The translations under genes were made by a program, and so were the position numbers. From Apium graveolens (taxonomy: Eukaryota > Streptophyta > Magnoliopsida > Apiales > Apiaceae), in NCBI RefSeq assembly GCF_009905375.1, contig NC_133650.1, positions 143,352,476-143,416,475 on the forward strand: a stretch of 64,000 nucleotides of DNA, in the 5' to 3' direction. The notes under the pieces were generated by a model. It was not told the DNA's origin. It did not search any database and worked only from the letters and a program-made list of their open reading frames with translations. Positions 42,003 to 54,899 of this stretch are shown here, piece after piece. How positions within the stretch are numbered: position 1 is the first letter of the stretch; each line of letters starts with the position of its first letter.

Positions 42003-44334
42003 GAATCCCCCACATGCTAATTATGGTTCTACCGGATATTCAACTGTGAGTGCATCTTTTTTAGTCTACTCTACACCTTGTTCTATAACATCCGTTTAGA
42101 ACTCGTCTTATAAAGTAACAACACATATGAGGATGGATTCGAGAGCTACAACATATGGTGAGTACACGAGGTATTAAGAAATGTGTAATAACCCCAAAAT
42201 TTTTGAACTTTTGTAACCCTTATGAATAGTGTTTTTGCTGATTATGCTGAATAAAAAAACTTTTCATGCCACACTATGTAGGGGTTCTTCTATTGTTATT
42301 CTGAGATCTTATTAGTACTCTATATGGTATATAAGTGTATGTAAAGATCGTCAGAATCCAAATTCGAACACTTTGATTTTTCCCGAAAATCCACCAGATA
42401 CCAAAAGAATTGAGTATAAGGTAACAGGATAAAAAGGATTTGAATTCAAGGATTATAAGAGAGGATCATAAAAGGAATATAATGTATTGAGAAAGGTTAA
42501 GGAAACCCAAGTAATAAGATCCCGAGTATGATCCCTCAAACGATAAACGAGAACGAAAGTTAAGCGAACCGTATAACAGATCAGTGGTCATTAGCCAAGT
42601 AATTAGGAGCTAATCAAAGAGGTTAGTGATGATGATGTCATCAAACCAACAAGAAGAGGACAAGTGTGGGAAGATGACAGAGGAAAGTGACATTAGCATG
42701 ACCAAAAAGGAAGGAAGGTTGGTTGATTATAAACCACACAAAATTCACCATGGTTAAAAGGTAATAAATCAAAACAAAAGTGGATCAACCAAGCCAAACC
42801 AATTCATAAAACAAAAACACACAAGTTGACTTTCATTATTCAAGAGAAGCTCTCGGCCTCTTCTCCATTTCAAGGAAAGAAAAACCCAAATCCAAGTTCC
42901 AAGCTTTGTTAATTAGTGAGGTAATTATCTAAGGTTCCTTGTACATAGATATAGATATCCTATAAGTTTAAGCTTCAAATTACTTCACAATCTCTTCCTA
43001 AAATTCATGGAAGAAGAGGGTGAACAGTGTTTTTCAAGAACTTGAAATTTTGATCTTGTGTTTTTGTTTAGATAAAGCTTTAGTAAGGATTTTCCAAGGT
43101 TGTTCCAAGCTCATTAGTTACTCCTACTCACAAGGAAGGTATAATCTCTTAACCTAGCTTTGTTATTGAATGTTAAGAGCTTATTATGAGTAGTATAGTT
43201 CATGATAGGCTTGGTTATTGTGTATTTAGAGATTGATTGGTTTTGTGATGGTTTGGAGTTGTAAATCTTGATGATTAGTTAATGAACTTAAGTAAGCTCT
43301 TAGTTCATGATTGAGAAGTAGTATAAATTGGAAATATTGAGTTGTTGGGGCTGTTGTAGTATTTTATGGATGGATTTTGGTTGTATGGTTGAATTGTGGT
43401 TGAATTGTGGTTGATTTGGAATAGGATAAAATTTGGTAATCGCGTAAACACAGCCGTCGTAATGCCCGATTTACTTTAGACTGCTTTTGTTCTTAACATC
43501 AGGACTCATGAACTCACTGTTAGGTTTTGACCATTGCCATGATTAGATAGTTCATGTTACGAGCTTCGTTTTGATATGTGGTCGTTTGAATCCGATGTAC
43601 GGTTTAGGAGAAACGACCGTTTTAAGTAATGGCGTTTCGCGAATGAACCATTACCCCTCACCTTACTTTGAAACATTGGTTAAGGACCTTAAATGACTAA
43701 TTGGAGTATGAAATATTTATGTAAAGTGGATTAGGCAGTTGATAAGGTACTCGCGAAAGAATCGCCTTAAAACTCTTAATGGTTAATTTATTAAAAATAG
43801 TGGAGCCGAGGGTACTCGAGCGACTTAAGAGAATCATTAAGCGCAAAGCGAGCGTTAGAGTCTAATTGGTTAAAGTATAGATTCTTAAGCGACTTTGGTT
43901 TAATTCCAACTTATATGTGGTTTATAGGTTACCAGACTCATCCCAGGACTTTTACCACCCCCAGTCGCTTAGACAAGTTTTCTACCTGTTATACTGTTGT
44001 TGTGATGTATATATGTATATGCATTATCTTGTGATAGATGCATGTTGGTTAATTAGCAAATTTTGCGATATATTGAAGCATGCTGATATGGTATATATAT
44101 GCATGTCTGTTTCGTAATCTGGTTATCTATCTGTTGATTTCAATGCTTATAGTTGCATAATACCTATGCTAGAGATAAGCAGTAGTTGAGTATACCCTTA
44201 GTATAGGGGACCCAAAGGTGAACATTTTCTAAAACCGAGAGTCGATGTTCCCGAGTATATTTTATATATGTATTTATATATTTATATATATATTTATATA
44301 GTTTTCAAAACTATTAATCGAATAAGGTTTATTC

Positions 44335-44570
44335 AATAACTTTATTTTTATTAATGAATATTATTTTGAATATTCATTCGAGAACTTATGACTCCGTTTA
44401 TTCTATTTAATGAATATTATTTGAATATTCATTCGAGGACTTATGACTCCGTTTATTCTATTTAATGAATATCATTTGAATATTCATTCGAGGACTTATG
44501 ACTCTGTTTATTCTATTTAATGAATATTATTTGAATATTCATTTGAGGACTTATGACTCCGATTATTTAC
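44335..44570 (+). repeat. 55-bp tandem array in Element 4 5' LTR
   Basis: Four copies of a unit containing GAATATTATTTGAATATTC and GAGGACTTATGACTCCG. The same array is at about 53105-53340 in the other LTR with slightly different point changes. Confidence 0.9.
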
Positions 44571-45733
44571 TAATTAATATTCTTTATTTTATTAAAGAAT
44601 AATGTGTCGATAATCAAACTTATTTTTGATTATTCAAATAAAGATAGTACTTTCGTATAAGTATATCTTTGGTTATTTAATATTCATTTCAAGTATGAGT
44701 TTAAAACTTCTACTTCAAATTATTTATATAGAGATTATCCTTATGTGAATATTGTTTAAATAAGAATATTCAGATATTTTCTAATATATCGAGACTGATT
44801 TATGTCATTAAATCAGCATTACTCCAAACATTCTTAAAAGTGTTTTCGAGTCTTCAAAATGATTTTAAAAGTTAGAGTGGATCCCAAAACTCATTTTTAT
44901 ATTTAATATCTTCCTTTCAAAGGGGATTTAAATACTCGCTCAAAACCTGAGGGATCCGGCTCTGTGGTGTATTTATATTTCGCAACAAGGTTGCTGTTTT
45001 GATGAATGAATTGATTACTTACCCAACGTTCGGGAAGTAAGTCCATCTATTGAGTCGGCATAAGCAACATGGGCTCAGTGGGCGTCCATGAAAGTGTAAG
45101 TGGCTCAGTGGGAGTCCATCAAATGCGTAAGTGGCTGAGTGGTAGTCCAACATAAGGTCCTATTACGGCCAGGGTGATGACCAGTGGGGAATTCGTCCAT
45201 CTACTAGTACAAAAGGTTACTTATTGGTATCTTTGCCTAATCAGCAAGATATCGGGTTTATGCCAAAATTCTTTTCCTTTCCAAAATTCATTGGATGTTA
45301 CAAACTCTGTTCATACTTTACATAACAGAGGTTTCCAAGAAATGTATAAGAGATATATATGTGGATATATATATATATCGGGACTAAATAAAGTATCTTG
45401 TAACTTCATTTCATTCAATAATATTTCAAAGATTGAATCTATTCAAGTCTTAACTTGTGGTCTCATCTATGGGATAATCTTTTGAAACCTATAATACTTT
45501 GAACAATGGTAGTTCAAGTATTTTTATAAAATGGTATAAGTATAGTAAAGTAATTGGTAACTTCATCTTCCTTTAAGCTTATATCCAGTAAGTAATTACC
45601 TTACACTTGATAAAGGTTTCCAGTAAGTTATCCATTTAGATACTTGCATTATTGTTTACACTATATATTATCTTGCGAGCTATAATGCTCACTCTTGCTT
45701 CATTTCTTCATCACACAACAACAGTTAGGAAAG

Positions 45734-45922
45734 ATGGCCAGACTCAAGCAGACCCAGCGCAAGCGCGTGGGAAGCGTCCCGCGTCTTCCCGTTGATGTTG
45801 TAGCTGCTATAGCTGCAGAGGTAGATCTATTGGTAGATCAGGCATTCTACTTTTGGGAACCAATTATGTATAATTATAACTTGTTGCAGATAATGGCAAT
45901 TAACTATAAACTTATCAAGTAA
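45734..45922 (+). CDS. short LTR-borne ORF with histone-H3-like N-terminus
   Basis: 62 codons starting MARLKQTQRKR near the 3' end of the LTR; the second LTR has the counterpart MARLKQTQHKR (54500-54688). The first eleven residues match the histone H3 start MARTKQTARKS at nine positions if only T/L, A/Q and S/R are allowed to differ partly, and G and PR follow at similar spacing. The remainder (VDVVAAIAAEVDLLVDQAF) is unrelated. It would lie in the 5' leader of element RNA or near its 3' end. It may be chance, and coding is unproven. Confidence 0.3.
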   Translation: MARLKQTQRKRVGSVPRLPVDVVAAIAAEVDLLVDQAFYFWEPIMYNYNLLQIMAINYKLIK

Positions 45923-46132
45923 TAATTTTGGGTTGTAATAACTTTTAAATTGTGGATTCAAGGACTTGTACTTATTTCAATTTCATCTCTGAGACTATAA
46001 CGGGTTGTGGTGTGTGTTAGTGTGGGGTCACAACATGAGGTTATTTATTATTAATTAAGTTAAGTGATATTGTGGAAAGAAAGACCGTGACGACCCGGAT
46101 CCCCGACCCCGGATCTGGGGGTGTTACAGAAA

Positions 46133-46144
46133 TGGTATCAGAGC
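46133..46144 (+). other. Element 4 primer binding site
   Basis: TGGTATCAGAGC, four bases after the LTR end; initiator tRNA-Met type. Confidence 0.9.
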
Positions 46145-46340
46145 TAAGCGTTATAAACCTCAGAGATGATGCGACGATATAATAATAAACTCACAAAGAT
46201 AATAAGAACTCTTGCCAAATTCATAGTCGGACTACTTAAAGTAGCACTGATAGTTAAAACCCTTACGGGAACCCTTATAAGTATCATGATAGTAACTTAG
46301 CTCGTTTAATGTGTAGGCTCATGAGATAGAGGACCCAGAG

Positions 46341-47003
46341 ATGTTCGAGCGTGAGCATGATGAGGCACTGCTAGATGCCGAGGATCAAGAGGAGCCTGAG
46401 ATGGAGGAGGAGGAGGAGGACCCCTCAGAGGAGTCAGAGACGGAGGTTATTGCGAGTTCAGATGAGGAGGACCCGGCTGAGGTCCTAGTAGCTGAGGAGC
46501 ATGTCGGAGCTATAGTAGAGTACACTGGTACCCCTTTACCCTCACTCCCGGTGGTCAGAGCTCCTACCCCTCCACCACTATCTTGGAGCCCTTATGATGA
46601 CAACTCTGAGACCCATACTTCCGAGCCTAGGCAGGCCGATGAGGCACCCCCAGCGGCTCCGGATTCACCACCTCTCGACCCTGCCCATAGGTAGTCTTTG
46701 TTAGCTCACGGCTATGTTCAGGATGTACTGAGGACCCGAGTGGCTGTTGCTGAGGCCCGGATGGATGAGGTCAGGAGGGAGTTGGATGCGGAGAGGGCGG
46801 GTAGGCGTGCCCGAGCTTATGAGACTAGGGCTACTATACCCCGATCCTTGAGGAGGGAGCTGACGGGGATAGAGCTCACGACCCGTGCGAGACTTCGATT
46901 GCTCCAGGGGGACAGGCATGGTAGGATCTCCAGGCGGCAGGCCGACTACATCTTTCGTCATGCGATGGAAAGAGTATGGGAGCTGACCCGCTCCGGTGTG
47001 TGA
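46341..47003 (+). pseudogene. Element 4 extra ORF upstream of gag
   Basis: 220 codons in one frame from MFEREHDEALLDAE, interrupted once by TAG (46692-46694), probably from CAG. The first half is strongly acidic and Pro-rich (EEPEMEEEEEDPSEES; APTPPPLSWSPYDD). The second is Arg-rich and helical (RTRVAVAEARMDEVRREL; DYIFRHAMERVWEL). It is GC-richer than the surrounding DNA. It is not a normal Gag and has no zinc knuckle. It lies between primer site and gag, where accessory ORFs occur in some plant Gypsy elements. The function is unknown. Confidence 0.6.
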
Positions 47004-47406
47004 TTCAGGATCGGTGATGGGATAGTCTAGTCGTCTAGTTAGTCGAGGCCATAGTAAGAGCCAATTTTCCGGGATAGTTGACTTGTATATAGCATCCCTT
47101 TCTCTAACTAGACATATAGACTCTTGTGTATCACTTTTGGGCAGATGGCTGTAGCACTGTTGTACTTTTGACCAGATCAAACTATGTATTTCTCGCATTA
47201 TGTATATATTTGTTTCCTTTCAGTTCAGTTCCTTAGTGACGAGATCACTATTTTTATCATTATTATTACTGCACTTCTTTTAGAACTGTCATAATATAAT
47301 AGAATTGCGAGATACATTCTCCCCATTATAGAACTGTGCAAGGCACAATTTTGTGTATGATTGTGACCTAACGTTGAATTTTTCCCAAAAAAATTTTATC
47401 AGTATC
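47004..47406. other. spacer between extra ORF and gag stub
   Basis: About 400 bases, T-rich towards the right, no reading frame of note. Confidence 0.6.
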
Positions 47407-47510
47407 ATGCCGCCAAGAAAGATTGGAACTAGGGCGAACCCTGGATCTGAGGACCAGGGAAGCCATAACCAGGACGGTAGGAACCAAGAACAAAGTGAAG
47501 AGGAAGACGA
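47407..47510 (+). pseudogene. Element 4 gag stub
   Basis: MPPRKIGTRANPG is a typical Tekay Gag start. After about 35 residues (SEEEDEDFQ) the sequence passes into the protease leader (TRTFNMTVQDAM) in another frame. Most of Gag, with the capsid domain and zinc knuckle, is missing, so an internal deletion of probably more than 1 kb has occurred. Confidence 0.75.
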
Positions 47511-50500
47511 GGACTTTCAACATGACAGTCCAAGATGCTATGAAAGACTCAGATGTGATAGAAGGTACCCTTTCTCTAAATTCAATCAGTACAAATGTGT
47601 TATTTGATTCTGAAGCAACTAAATCTTTTATATCAAGGGACTTTGCGCGTAAATTAAGACTTAAGACTGAACCCTTGATAGAACCCTTATAAGTAGAAAT
47701 AGCCAATCATGAAATTATTCCTATTAACCAGATTCACCCCGCCTGTGAAATAGGCATAGGGGAACAATCTTTTAGTGTTGATCTGATTCCTTTTAAATTA
47801 GGGGAGTTTGATGTAATTTTGGGAATGGACTGGCTATCTAGCAATGATGCTCAGATAGACTATAAGGGGAAGAAAGTTAAGTTTAATATCCCAGGGAAGA
47901 AAGAAGTCATATTTAGAGGAAAGAGGCAGACGCATAAATTTTTGACCATGGCCTAGGCCAAAAGGATGCTACGAAAAGGAAACGAGGCTTACCTAGCCTA
48001 TATGGTAGACATGCAGAAGGAGGTGCCCAACTTACAAGATATTCCGGTAGTCAACGAATTTGAAGATGTATTCCCACAAGACCTTCCGGGATTACCACCC
48101 GATAGAGTGATTGAATTTGCTTTTGAGTTGGCCCCAGGGACGGCGCCAGTTTCAAAGGCACCTTACCGGTTAGCCCCATTAGAAATGAAGGAATTAACTA
48201 CCCAATTGCAGGAACTCTTGGATAAGGGTATGATAAGACCCAGTGTGTCTCCGCGGGGAGCACCAGTGTTATTTGTTAAGAAGAAAGATGGGAGCATGAG
48301 GCTGTGCATCGACTACCGAGAGTTGAACAATCTAACCATAAAGAACAGGTACCCGTTACCTAGAATAGACGATCTGTTCAACCAGCTAAAGGATGCTGTT
48401 TATTTTCCAAGATTGACCTGAGAACTGGATATCACCAACTAAAGATTAAACCCGAAGATATTCCCAAGACCGCGTTCTGTTGCAGGTATGGGCACTATGA
48501 GTTCTTGGTAATGTCCTTTGGATTAACCAACGCCCCAGCGGCTTTCATGGATTTAATGAACAGAGTATTTAAGAAGTACTTGGACAAGTGTGTGATAGTT
48601 TTTATCGATGATATTTTAATCTACTCAAGGACTGAGGGAGAACATGTAGAGCATTTGAAAATAGCTCTAGGAATACTCAGAGAGGAACAGTTATTTGCCA
48701 AATTCTCAAAGTGTGAATTCTGGCGGAATGAAGTACAGCTCTAGGACATGTGATCAATAAAGAAGGAGTATTGGCCGACCCCTCCAAGATAAAGGCGATC
48801 TCAAATTGGGAAAGGCCAACCACACCCACAGAGGTAAGGAGTTTCATATGATTGGTCGGCTACTATCGTAGATTTGTACAGGACTTTGCGAAGATTGCAG
48901 CCCCTTTGACACGACTTACTCGTAAGACAAAGAAGTTTGAATGGACGGAAAAATGCGAGAACAATTTTCAGGAATTAAAGAAAAGGTTGGTAACGGCCCC
49001 GGTGTTGGCATTTCCAGACGGAAAAGGAGATTTTGTGATATATAGTGACGCGTCGCACAAAGGATTAGGGTGTGTGCTTATGCAGCACGGTAAGGTGATT
49101 GCGTATGTGTTGAGACAACTGAAGGAATACGAGATTAGATATCCTACTCATGACCTTGAGCTCGTGGCAATAGTTTTTGCCTTAAAAATTTGGAGGCACT
49201 ACTTGTATGGAGAGAAGTGTGAGATTTACACAGACCATAAGAGCCTCAAGTACATATTTACGCAGAAAGAGCTCAACATGCGCCAGAGGAGATGGTTAGA
49301 GCTAATCAAGGATTATGATTGTGAGATTCTCTATCATCCGGGGAAAGCCAATGTGGTGGCTGATGCCCTTAGTAGGAAGGAAAGACTCAGAATGATAATG
49401 ACTTCAGAAGAATTGATAAGGGATTTTGAGAGAATGGAAATAGAAGTAAAGGTAACCGGAACCGGAACTGAAAAGCTGTTTGAGATCTTGATGCAGCCAC
49501 AGTTATTGGAAAAGATTAGATTGTGCCAAGAGAAAGTAATGAATGAAGGCAGAGAGTCAATGACTGGAGAAGAGATCCATACTGAGAGAGATGATAAAGG
49601 GATAATGAGGTACTCCTACCGGATTTGGGTTCCGAACATTCAAGAGCTTAAAGATGAGATTTTGGATGAAAGCCATAGTTCAAGGTATTCCATTCACCCG
49701 GGAAGCACCAAGATGTATAGGGATTTGAAGGAGTATTACTAGTGGCCCAACATGAAGAGGGACGTAGCAGAATGGGTAAGCAAATGTTTGACTTGCCAAA
49801 GAGTAAAGGCAGAGCACCAGAGACCCAGTGGACTTTTACGACCCTTGGAGATTCCCGAATGGAAATGGGAACATATAGCCATGGATTTTGTTATCGGCTT
49901 ACCAAGGACGAAAGCCAACCATGTTGCCATATGGGTGATTATAGACCGACTGACAAAGTCAGCTCATTTTATTCCTATCAATGAGAGATACACAGTCGAT
50001 AGACTGGTTGACATTTACCTTAAGGAAATAGTGACGCGACATGGAGTCCCAACGTCCATTGTCTCAGACCGAGACCCCAGGTTCAACTCCAGATTTTGGA
50101 GGAGCTTTCAATAATGTGCGGGGACCAAGTTAAATATGAGTACTGCTTACCATCCCCAAACGGATGGGCAGAGTGAAAGGACCATCCAGACACTAGAGGA
50201 TATGTTGAGAGTCTGTGCAATAGACTTTAAAGGAAGTTGGGATGATCACTTGCCGTTGATCGAGTTTTCTTATAACAATAGCTTTCATGCTAGCATCGGA
50301 ATACCGCCTTATGAGGCCCTGTACGGAAGAAGGTGTCGATCTCCCTTATACTGGGATGAAGTAGGAGAGCGGAAGATGCTCGGACCCGAAGTGTTCCAAA
50401 GGACCAAAGACATAGTGGATCTCATCAGAGGACGGCTGGTAGCAACCCAAGACAGACAAAAGAAATATGCAGACCTAGCCCGAAATGACAAGGAGTATGA

Positions 50501-50924
50501 AGTAGGGGACTTGGTACTACTAAAAATATCCCCTTGGAAGGGGTTAATGAGGTTCGGAAAGAAAGGGAAACTAAGCCCAAGATATATTGGACCTTTTGAG
50601 ATACTAAGACAGATTGGGAAGTTGGCTTACGAGCTAGCCTTACCCCCGAACCTACAACAAGTTCATAATGTGTTCCATGTGTCAATGCTAAGGAAGTATC
50701 ATCGGGATGCCAGACACATAGTGGAGTACGAGCAGGTGGATATGCAACCAGATCTGACTTACGTGGAGAGACCAGTAAAGATTATGGATAAGAAGGAGCA
50801 GGTGCTTCGGAACAAAGTGATCAAGCTAGTCAGAGTGCTATGGCAGAATCATAATGTGGAAGAATCAAGTTGGGAACTAGAAAGCGCGATGCTAGAAAAG
50901 TACCCCCATTTGTTTTCTATTTGA
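47500..50924 (+). pseudogene. Element 4 pol with chromodomain-type C-terminus
   Basis: Protease reads NVLFDSEATKSFIS: the active-site D-S-G is D-S-E, a likely null change. A stop at 47690 and a TAG at 47953 follow. [22 protein letters not shown], then a one-base loss near 48409, then [11 protein letters not shown] and [10 protein letters not shown] (catalytic Asp pair intact). There is a one-base shift near 48742 and a TGA near 48850. RNase H reads [12 protein letters not shown] and YTDHKSLKY. Integrase has [30 protein letters not shown] and [11 protein letters not shown], with TAG at 49740 (likely from TGG) and a stop near 50112. The C-terminus has the Tekay chromodomain block [18 protein letters not shown] ending KYPHLFSI, thought to steer integration to heterochromatin. 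Confidence 0.9.
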
Positions 50925-50944
50925 TTCCGGGATGGAATCCTTTT

Positions 50945-50957
50945 AAGGAGGGGAGAC
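50945..50957 (+). other. Element 4 polypurine tract
   Basis: AAGGAGGGGAGAC directly before the 3' LTR. Confidence 0.9.
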
Positions 50958-53900
50958 TGTAATAACCCCAAAATTTTTGAACTTTTGTAACCCTTATGAA
51001 TAGTGTTTTTGCTGATTATGCTGAATAAGAAAACTTTTCATGCCACACTATGTATGAGTTCTTCTATTGTTATTCTGAGATCTTATTAGTACTCTATATG
51101 GTATATAAGTGTATGTAAAGATCGTCAGAATCCAAATTCGAACACTTTGATTTTTCCCGAAAATCCACCAGATATCGAAAGAATTGAGTATAAGGTAACA
51201 AGATAAAAAGGATTTGAATTCAAGGATTATAAGAGAGGATCATAAAAGGAATATAATGTATTGAGAAAGGTTAAGGAAACCCAAGTAATAAGATCCCGGG
51301 TATGATCCCTCAAACGATAAACGAGAACAAAAGTTAAGCGAACCGTATAACAGATCAGCGGTCATTAGCCAAGTAATTAGGAGCTAATCAAAGAGGTTAG
51401 TGATGATGATGTCATCAAACCAACAAGAAGAGGACAAGTGTGGGAAGATGACATAGGAAAGTGACATTAGCATGACCAAAAAGGAAGGAAGGTTGGTTGA
51501 TTATAAACCACACAAAATTCACCATGGTTAAAAGGTAATAAATCAAAACAAAAGTGGATCAACCAAGCCAAACCAATTCATAAAACAAAAACACACAAGT
51601 TGACTTTCATTAGTCAAGAGAAGCTCTCGGCCTCTTCTCCATTTCAAGGAAAGAAAAACCCAAATCCAAGTTCCAAGCTTTGTTAATTAGTGAGGTAATT
51701 ATCTAAGGTTCCTTGTACATAGATATAGATATCCTTTAAGTTTAAGCTTCAAATTACTTCACAATCTCTTCCTAAAATTCATGGAAGAAGAGGGTGAATT
51801 TTTTTTTTTCAAGAACTTGAAATTTTGATCTTGTGTTTTTGTTTAGATAAAGCTTTAGTAAGGATTTTCCAAGGTTGTTCCAAGCTCATTAGTTACTCCT
51901 ACTCACAAGGAAGGTATAATCTCTTAACCTAGCTTTGTTATTGAATGTTAAGAGCTTATTATGAGTAGTATAGTTCATGATAGGCTTGGTTAATGTGTAT
52001 TTAGAGATTGATTAGTTTTGTGATGGTTTGGAGTTGTAAATCTTGATGATTAGTTAATGAACTTAAGTAAGCTCTTAGTTCATGATTGAGAAGTAGTATA
52101 AATTGGAAATATTGAGTTGTTGGGGATGTTGTAGTATTGTATGGATGGATTTTGGTTGTATGGTTGAATTGTGGTTGAATTGTGGTTGATTTGGAGTAGG
52201 ATAAAATTTGGTAATCGCGTAAACACAGCCGTCGTAATGTCCGATTTACTTTAGACTACTTTTGTTCTTAACATCAGGACCCGTGAACTCACTGTTAGGT
52301 TTTGACCATTGCCATTATTAGATAGTTCATGTTACGAGCTTCGTTTTGATATGTGGTTCGTTTGAATCCGATGTACGGTTTAGGAGAAACGACCATTTTA
52401 AGTAACGGCGTTTCGCAAATGAACCATTACCCCTCGCCTTACTTTGAAACATTGGTTAAGGACCTTAAATGACTAATTGGAGTATGGAACATTTATGTAA
52501 AGTAGATTATGCAGTTGGTAAGGTACTCGCAAAAGAATCTCCTTAAAACTCTTAATGGTTAATTTATTAAAAATGGTGGAGCCGAGGGTACTCGAGCGAC
52601 TTAAGAGAATCATTAAGCGCAAAGCGAGCGTTAGAGTCTAATTGGTTAAAGTATAGATACTTAAGCGACTTTGGTTTAATTCCAACTTATATGTGGTTTA
52701 TAGGTTACCAGACTCATCCCAGGACTTTTACCACCCCCAGTCGCTCAGGCAAGTTTTCTACCCGTTATACTGTTGTTGTGATGTATATATGTATATGCAT
52801 TATCTTGTGATAGATGCATGTTGGTTAATTAGCAAATTTTGCGATATATTGAAGCATGCTGATATGGTATATATATGCATGTCTATTTCGTAATCTGGTT
52901 ATCTATCTGTTGATTTCAATGCTTATAGTTGCATAATACATATGCTAGAGATAAGCAGTAGTTGCGTATACCCTTAGTATAGGGGACCCAAAGGTGAACA
53001 TTTTCTAAAACCGGGAGTCGATGTTCCCGAGTATATTATATATATGAATTTATATATATATATTGATATAGTTTTCAAAACTATTAATCGAATAAGGTTT
53101 ATTCGATAACTTTATTTTTATTAATGAATATTATTTTGAATATTCATTCGAGGACTTATGACTCCGTTTATTCTATTTAATGAATATTATTTGAATATTT
53201 ATTCGAGGACTTATGACTCCGTTTATTCTATTTAATGAATATTATTTGAATAATCATTCGAGGACTTATGACTCTATTTATTCTATTTAATGAATATTAT
53301 TTAAATATTCATTTGAGGACTTATGACTCTGATTATTTACTAATTAATATTTTTTATTTTATTAAAGAATAATGTGTCGATATTCAAACTTATTTTTGAT
53401 TATTCAAATAAAGATAGTACTTTCGTATAAGTATATCTTTGGTTATTTAATATTCATTTCAAGTATGAGTTTAAAACTTCTACTTCAAATTATTTATATA
53501 GAGATTATCCTTATGGGAATATTGTTTAAATAATAATATTCAGATATTTTCTAATATATCGGGACTGATTTATGTCATTAAATCAGCATTACTCCAAACA
53601 TTCTTAAAAGTGTTTTCGAGTTTTCGAAATGATTTTAAAAGTTAGAGCGGATCCCAAAACTCATTTTTATATTTAAGATCTTCCTTTCAAAGGGGATTTA
53701 AATACTCGCTCAAAACCTGAGGGATCCGGCTCTGTGGTGTATTTATATTTCGCAACAAGGTTGCTGTTTTGATGAATGAATTGATTACTTACCCAACGTT
53801 CGGGAAGTAAGTCCATCTATTGAGTCGGCATAAGCAACATGGGCTCAGTGGGCGTCCATGAAAGTGTAAGTGGCTTAGTGGGAGTCCATCAAATGCGTAA

Positions 53901-54894
53901 GTGGCTGAGTGGCAGTCCAGTATAAGGTCCTATTGCGGCCAGGGTGATGACCAGTGGGGAATTCGTCCATCTACTAGTAGAAAAGGTTACTTATTGGTAT
54001 CTTTGCCTGATCAGCAAGATATCGGGTTTATGCCAAAATTCTTTTCCTTTCCAAAATTCATTGGATATTACAAACTCTGTTCATACTTTACATAACAGAG
54101 GTTTTCAGGAAATGTATAAGAGATATATATGTGGATATATATATCGGGACTAAATAAAGTATCTCGTAACTTCATTTCATTCAATAATATTTCAAAGATT
54201 GAATCTATTCAAGTTTTAACTTGTGGTCTCATCTATGGGATGACCTTTTGAAACCTATAATACTTTGAACAATGGTAGTTCAAGTAGTTTTATAAAATGG
54301 TATAAGTATAGTAAAGTAAATGGTAACTTCATCTTCCTTTAAGCTTATATCAAGTAAGTAATTACCTTACACTTGATAAAGATTTCCAGTAAGTTATCCA
54401 TTTAGATACTTGCATTATTGTTTATACTATATATTATCTTGCGAGCTGTAATGCTCACTCTTGCTTCATTTCTTCATCACACAACAACAGTTAGGAAAGA
54501 TGGCCAGACTCAAGCAGACCCAGCACAAGCGCATGGGAAGCGTCTCGCGTCTTCCCGTTGATGTTATAGCTGCTATCGCTGCAGAGGTAGATCTATTGGT
54601 AGATCAGGCATTCTACTTTTGGGAACCAATTATGTATAATTATAATTTGTGGCAGATAATGGCAATTAACTGTAAACTTATCAAGTAATCATTTTGGGTT
54701 GTAATAACTTTTAAATTGTGGATTCAAGGACTTGTACTTATTTCAATTTCATCTCTGAGACTATAACGGGTTGTGGTGTGTGTTAGTGTGGGGTCACAGT
54801 ATGAGGTTATTTATTATTAATTAAGTTAAGTGATATTGTGGAAAGAAAGACCGTGACAACCCGGATCCCCGACCCCGGATCTGGGGGTGTTACA
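50958..54894 (+). repeat. Element 4 3' LTR
   Basis: Partner of 42184-46128, with the same tandem array (about 53105-53340) and the same short ORF (54500-54688). A short T-run expansion (near 51800) and scattered substitutions distinguish it. Confidence 0.95.
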
Positions 54895-54899
54895 AAATG

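Larger units (their letters stand above)
38090..42183 (+). mobile_element. Element 6: Tekay-like LTR and leader, truncated
   Basis: A long LTR (38090-41629) starting TGTAATATCC and ending GGCGTTACG (TTACA expected), followed by a primer site and about 0.5 kb of leader. Element 4 is inserted at 42184. Beyond it the sequence continues for about 1.5 kb without a recognisable gag and then meets Element 5. No second LTR is present, so the rest is either lost or lies beyond 64000. LTR size and the TTACA-like end resemble Tekay/Del. Confidence 0.65.
42184..46128 (+). repeat. Element 4 5' LTR
   Basis: TGTAATAACCCC to GGTGTTACA. It contains a 55-bp tandem array (44335-44570), a TA microsatellite (about 44250-44300), three spaced copies of (C/T)AGTGG(G/T)(A/C)GTCCA (45070-45150) and a short ORF near its end (45734-45922). 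The total size is typical of Tekay/Del. Confidence 0.95.
42184..54894 (+). mobile_element. Element 4: Tekay/Del-type Gypsy chromovirus, complete but inactive
   Basis: LTRs of 3,945 and 3,937 bp (42184-46128 and 50958-54894) with TSD AAATG on both sides (42179-42183 and 54895-54899). The initiator-Met primer site and polypurine tract are intact. The internal region is only 4.8 kb: an extra acidic ORF, a gag stub and pol ending in a chromodomain-type tail. Gag is largely deleted, the protease active site is altered, and pol has several stops and frameshifts. The LTRs differ visibly at a few percent of sites, more than those of Element A. Confidence 0.95.

Noticed and set aside
46701..47198. Minus-strand open frame opposite the Element 4 extra ORF
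   Set aside because: Overlaps a better supported plus-strand frame and has no domain.
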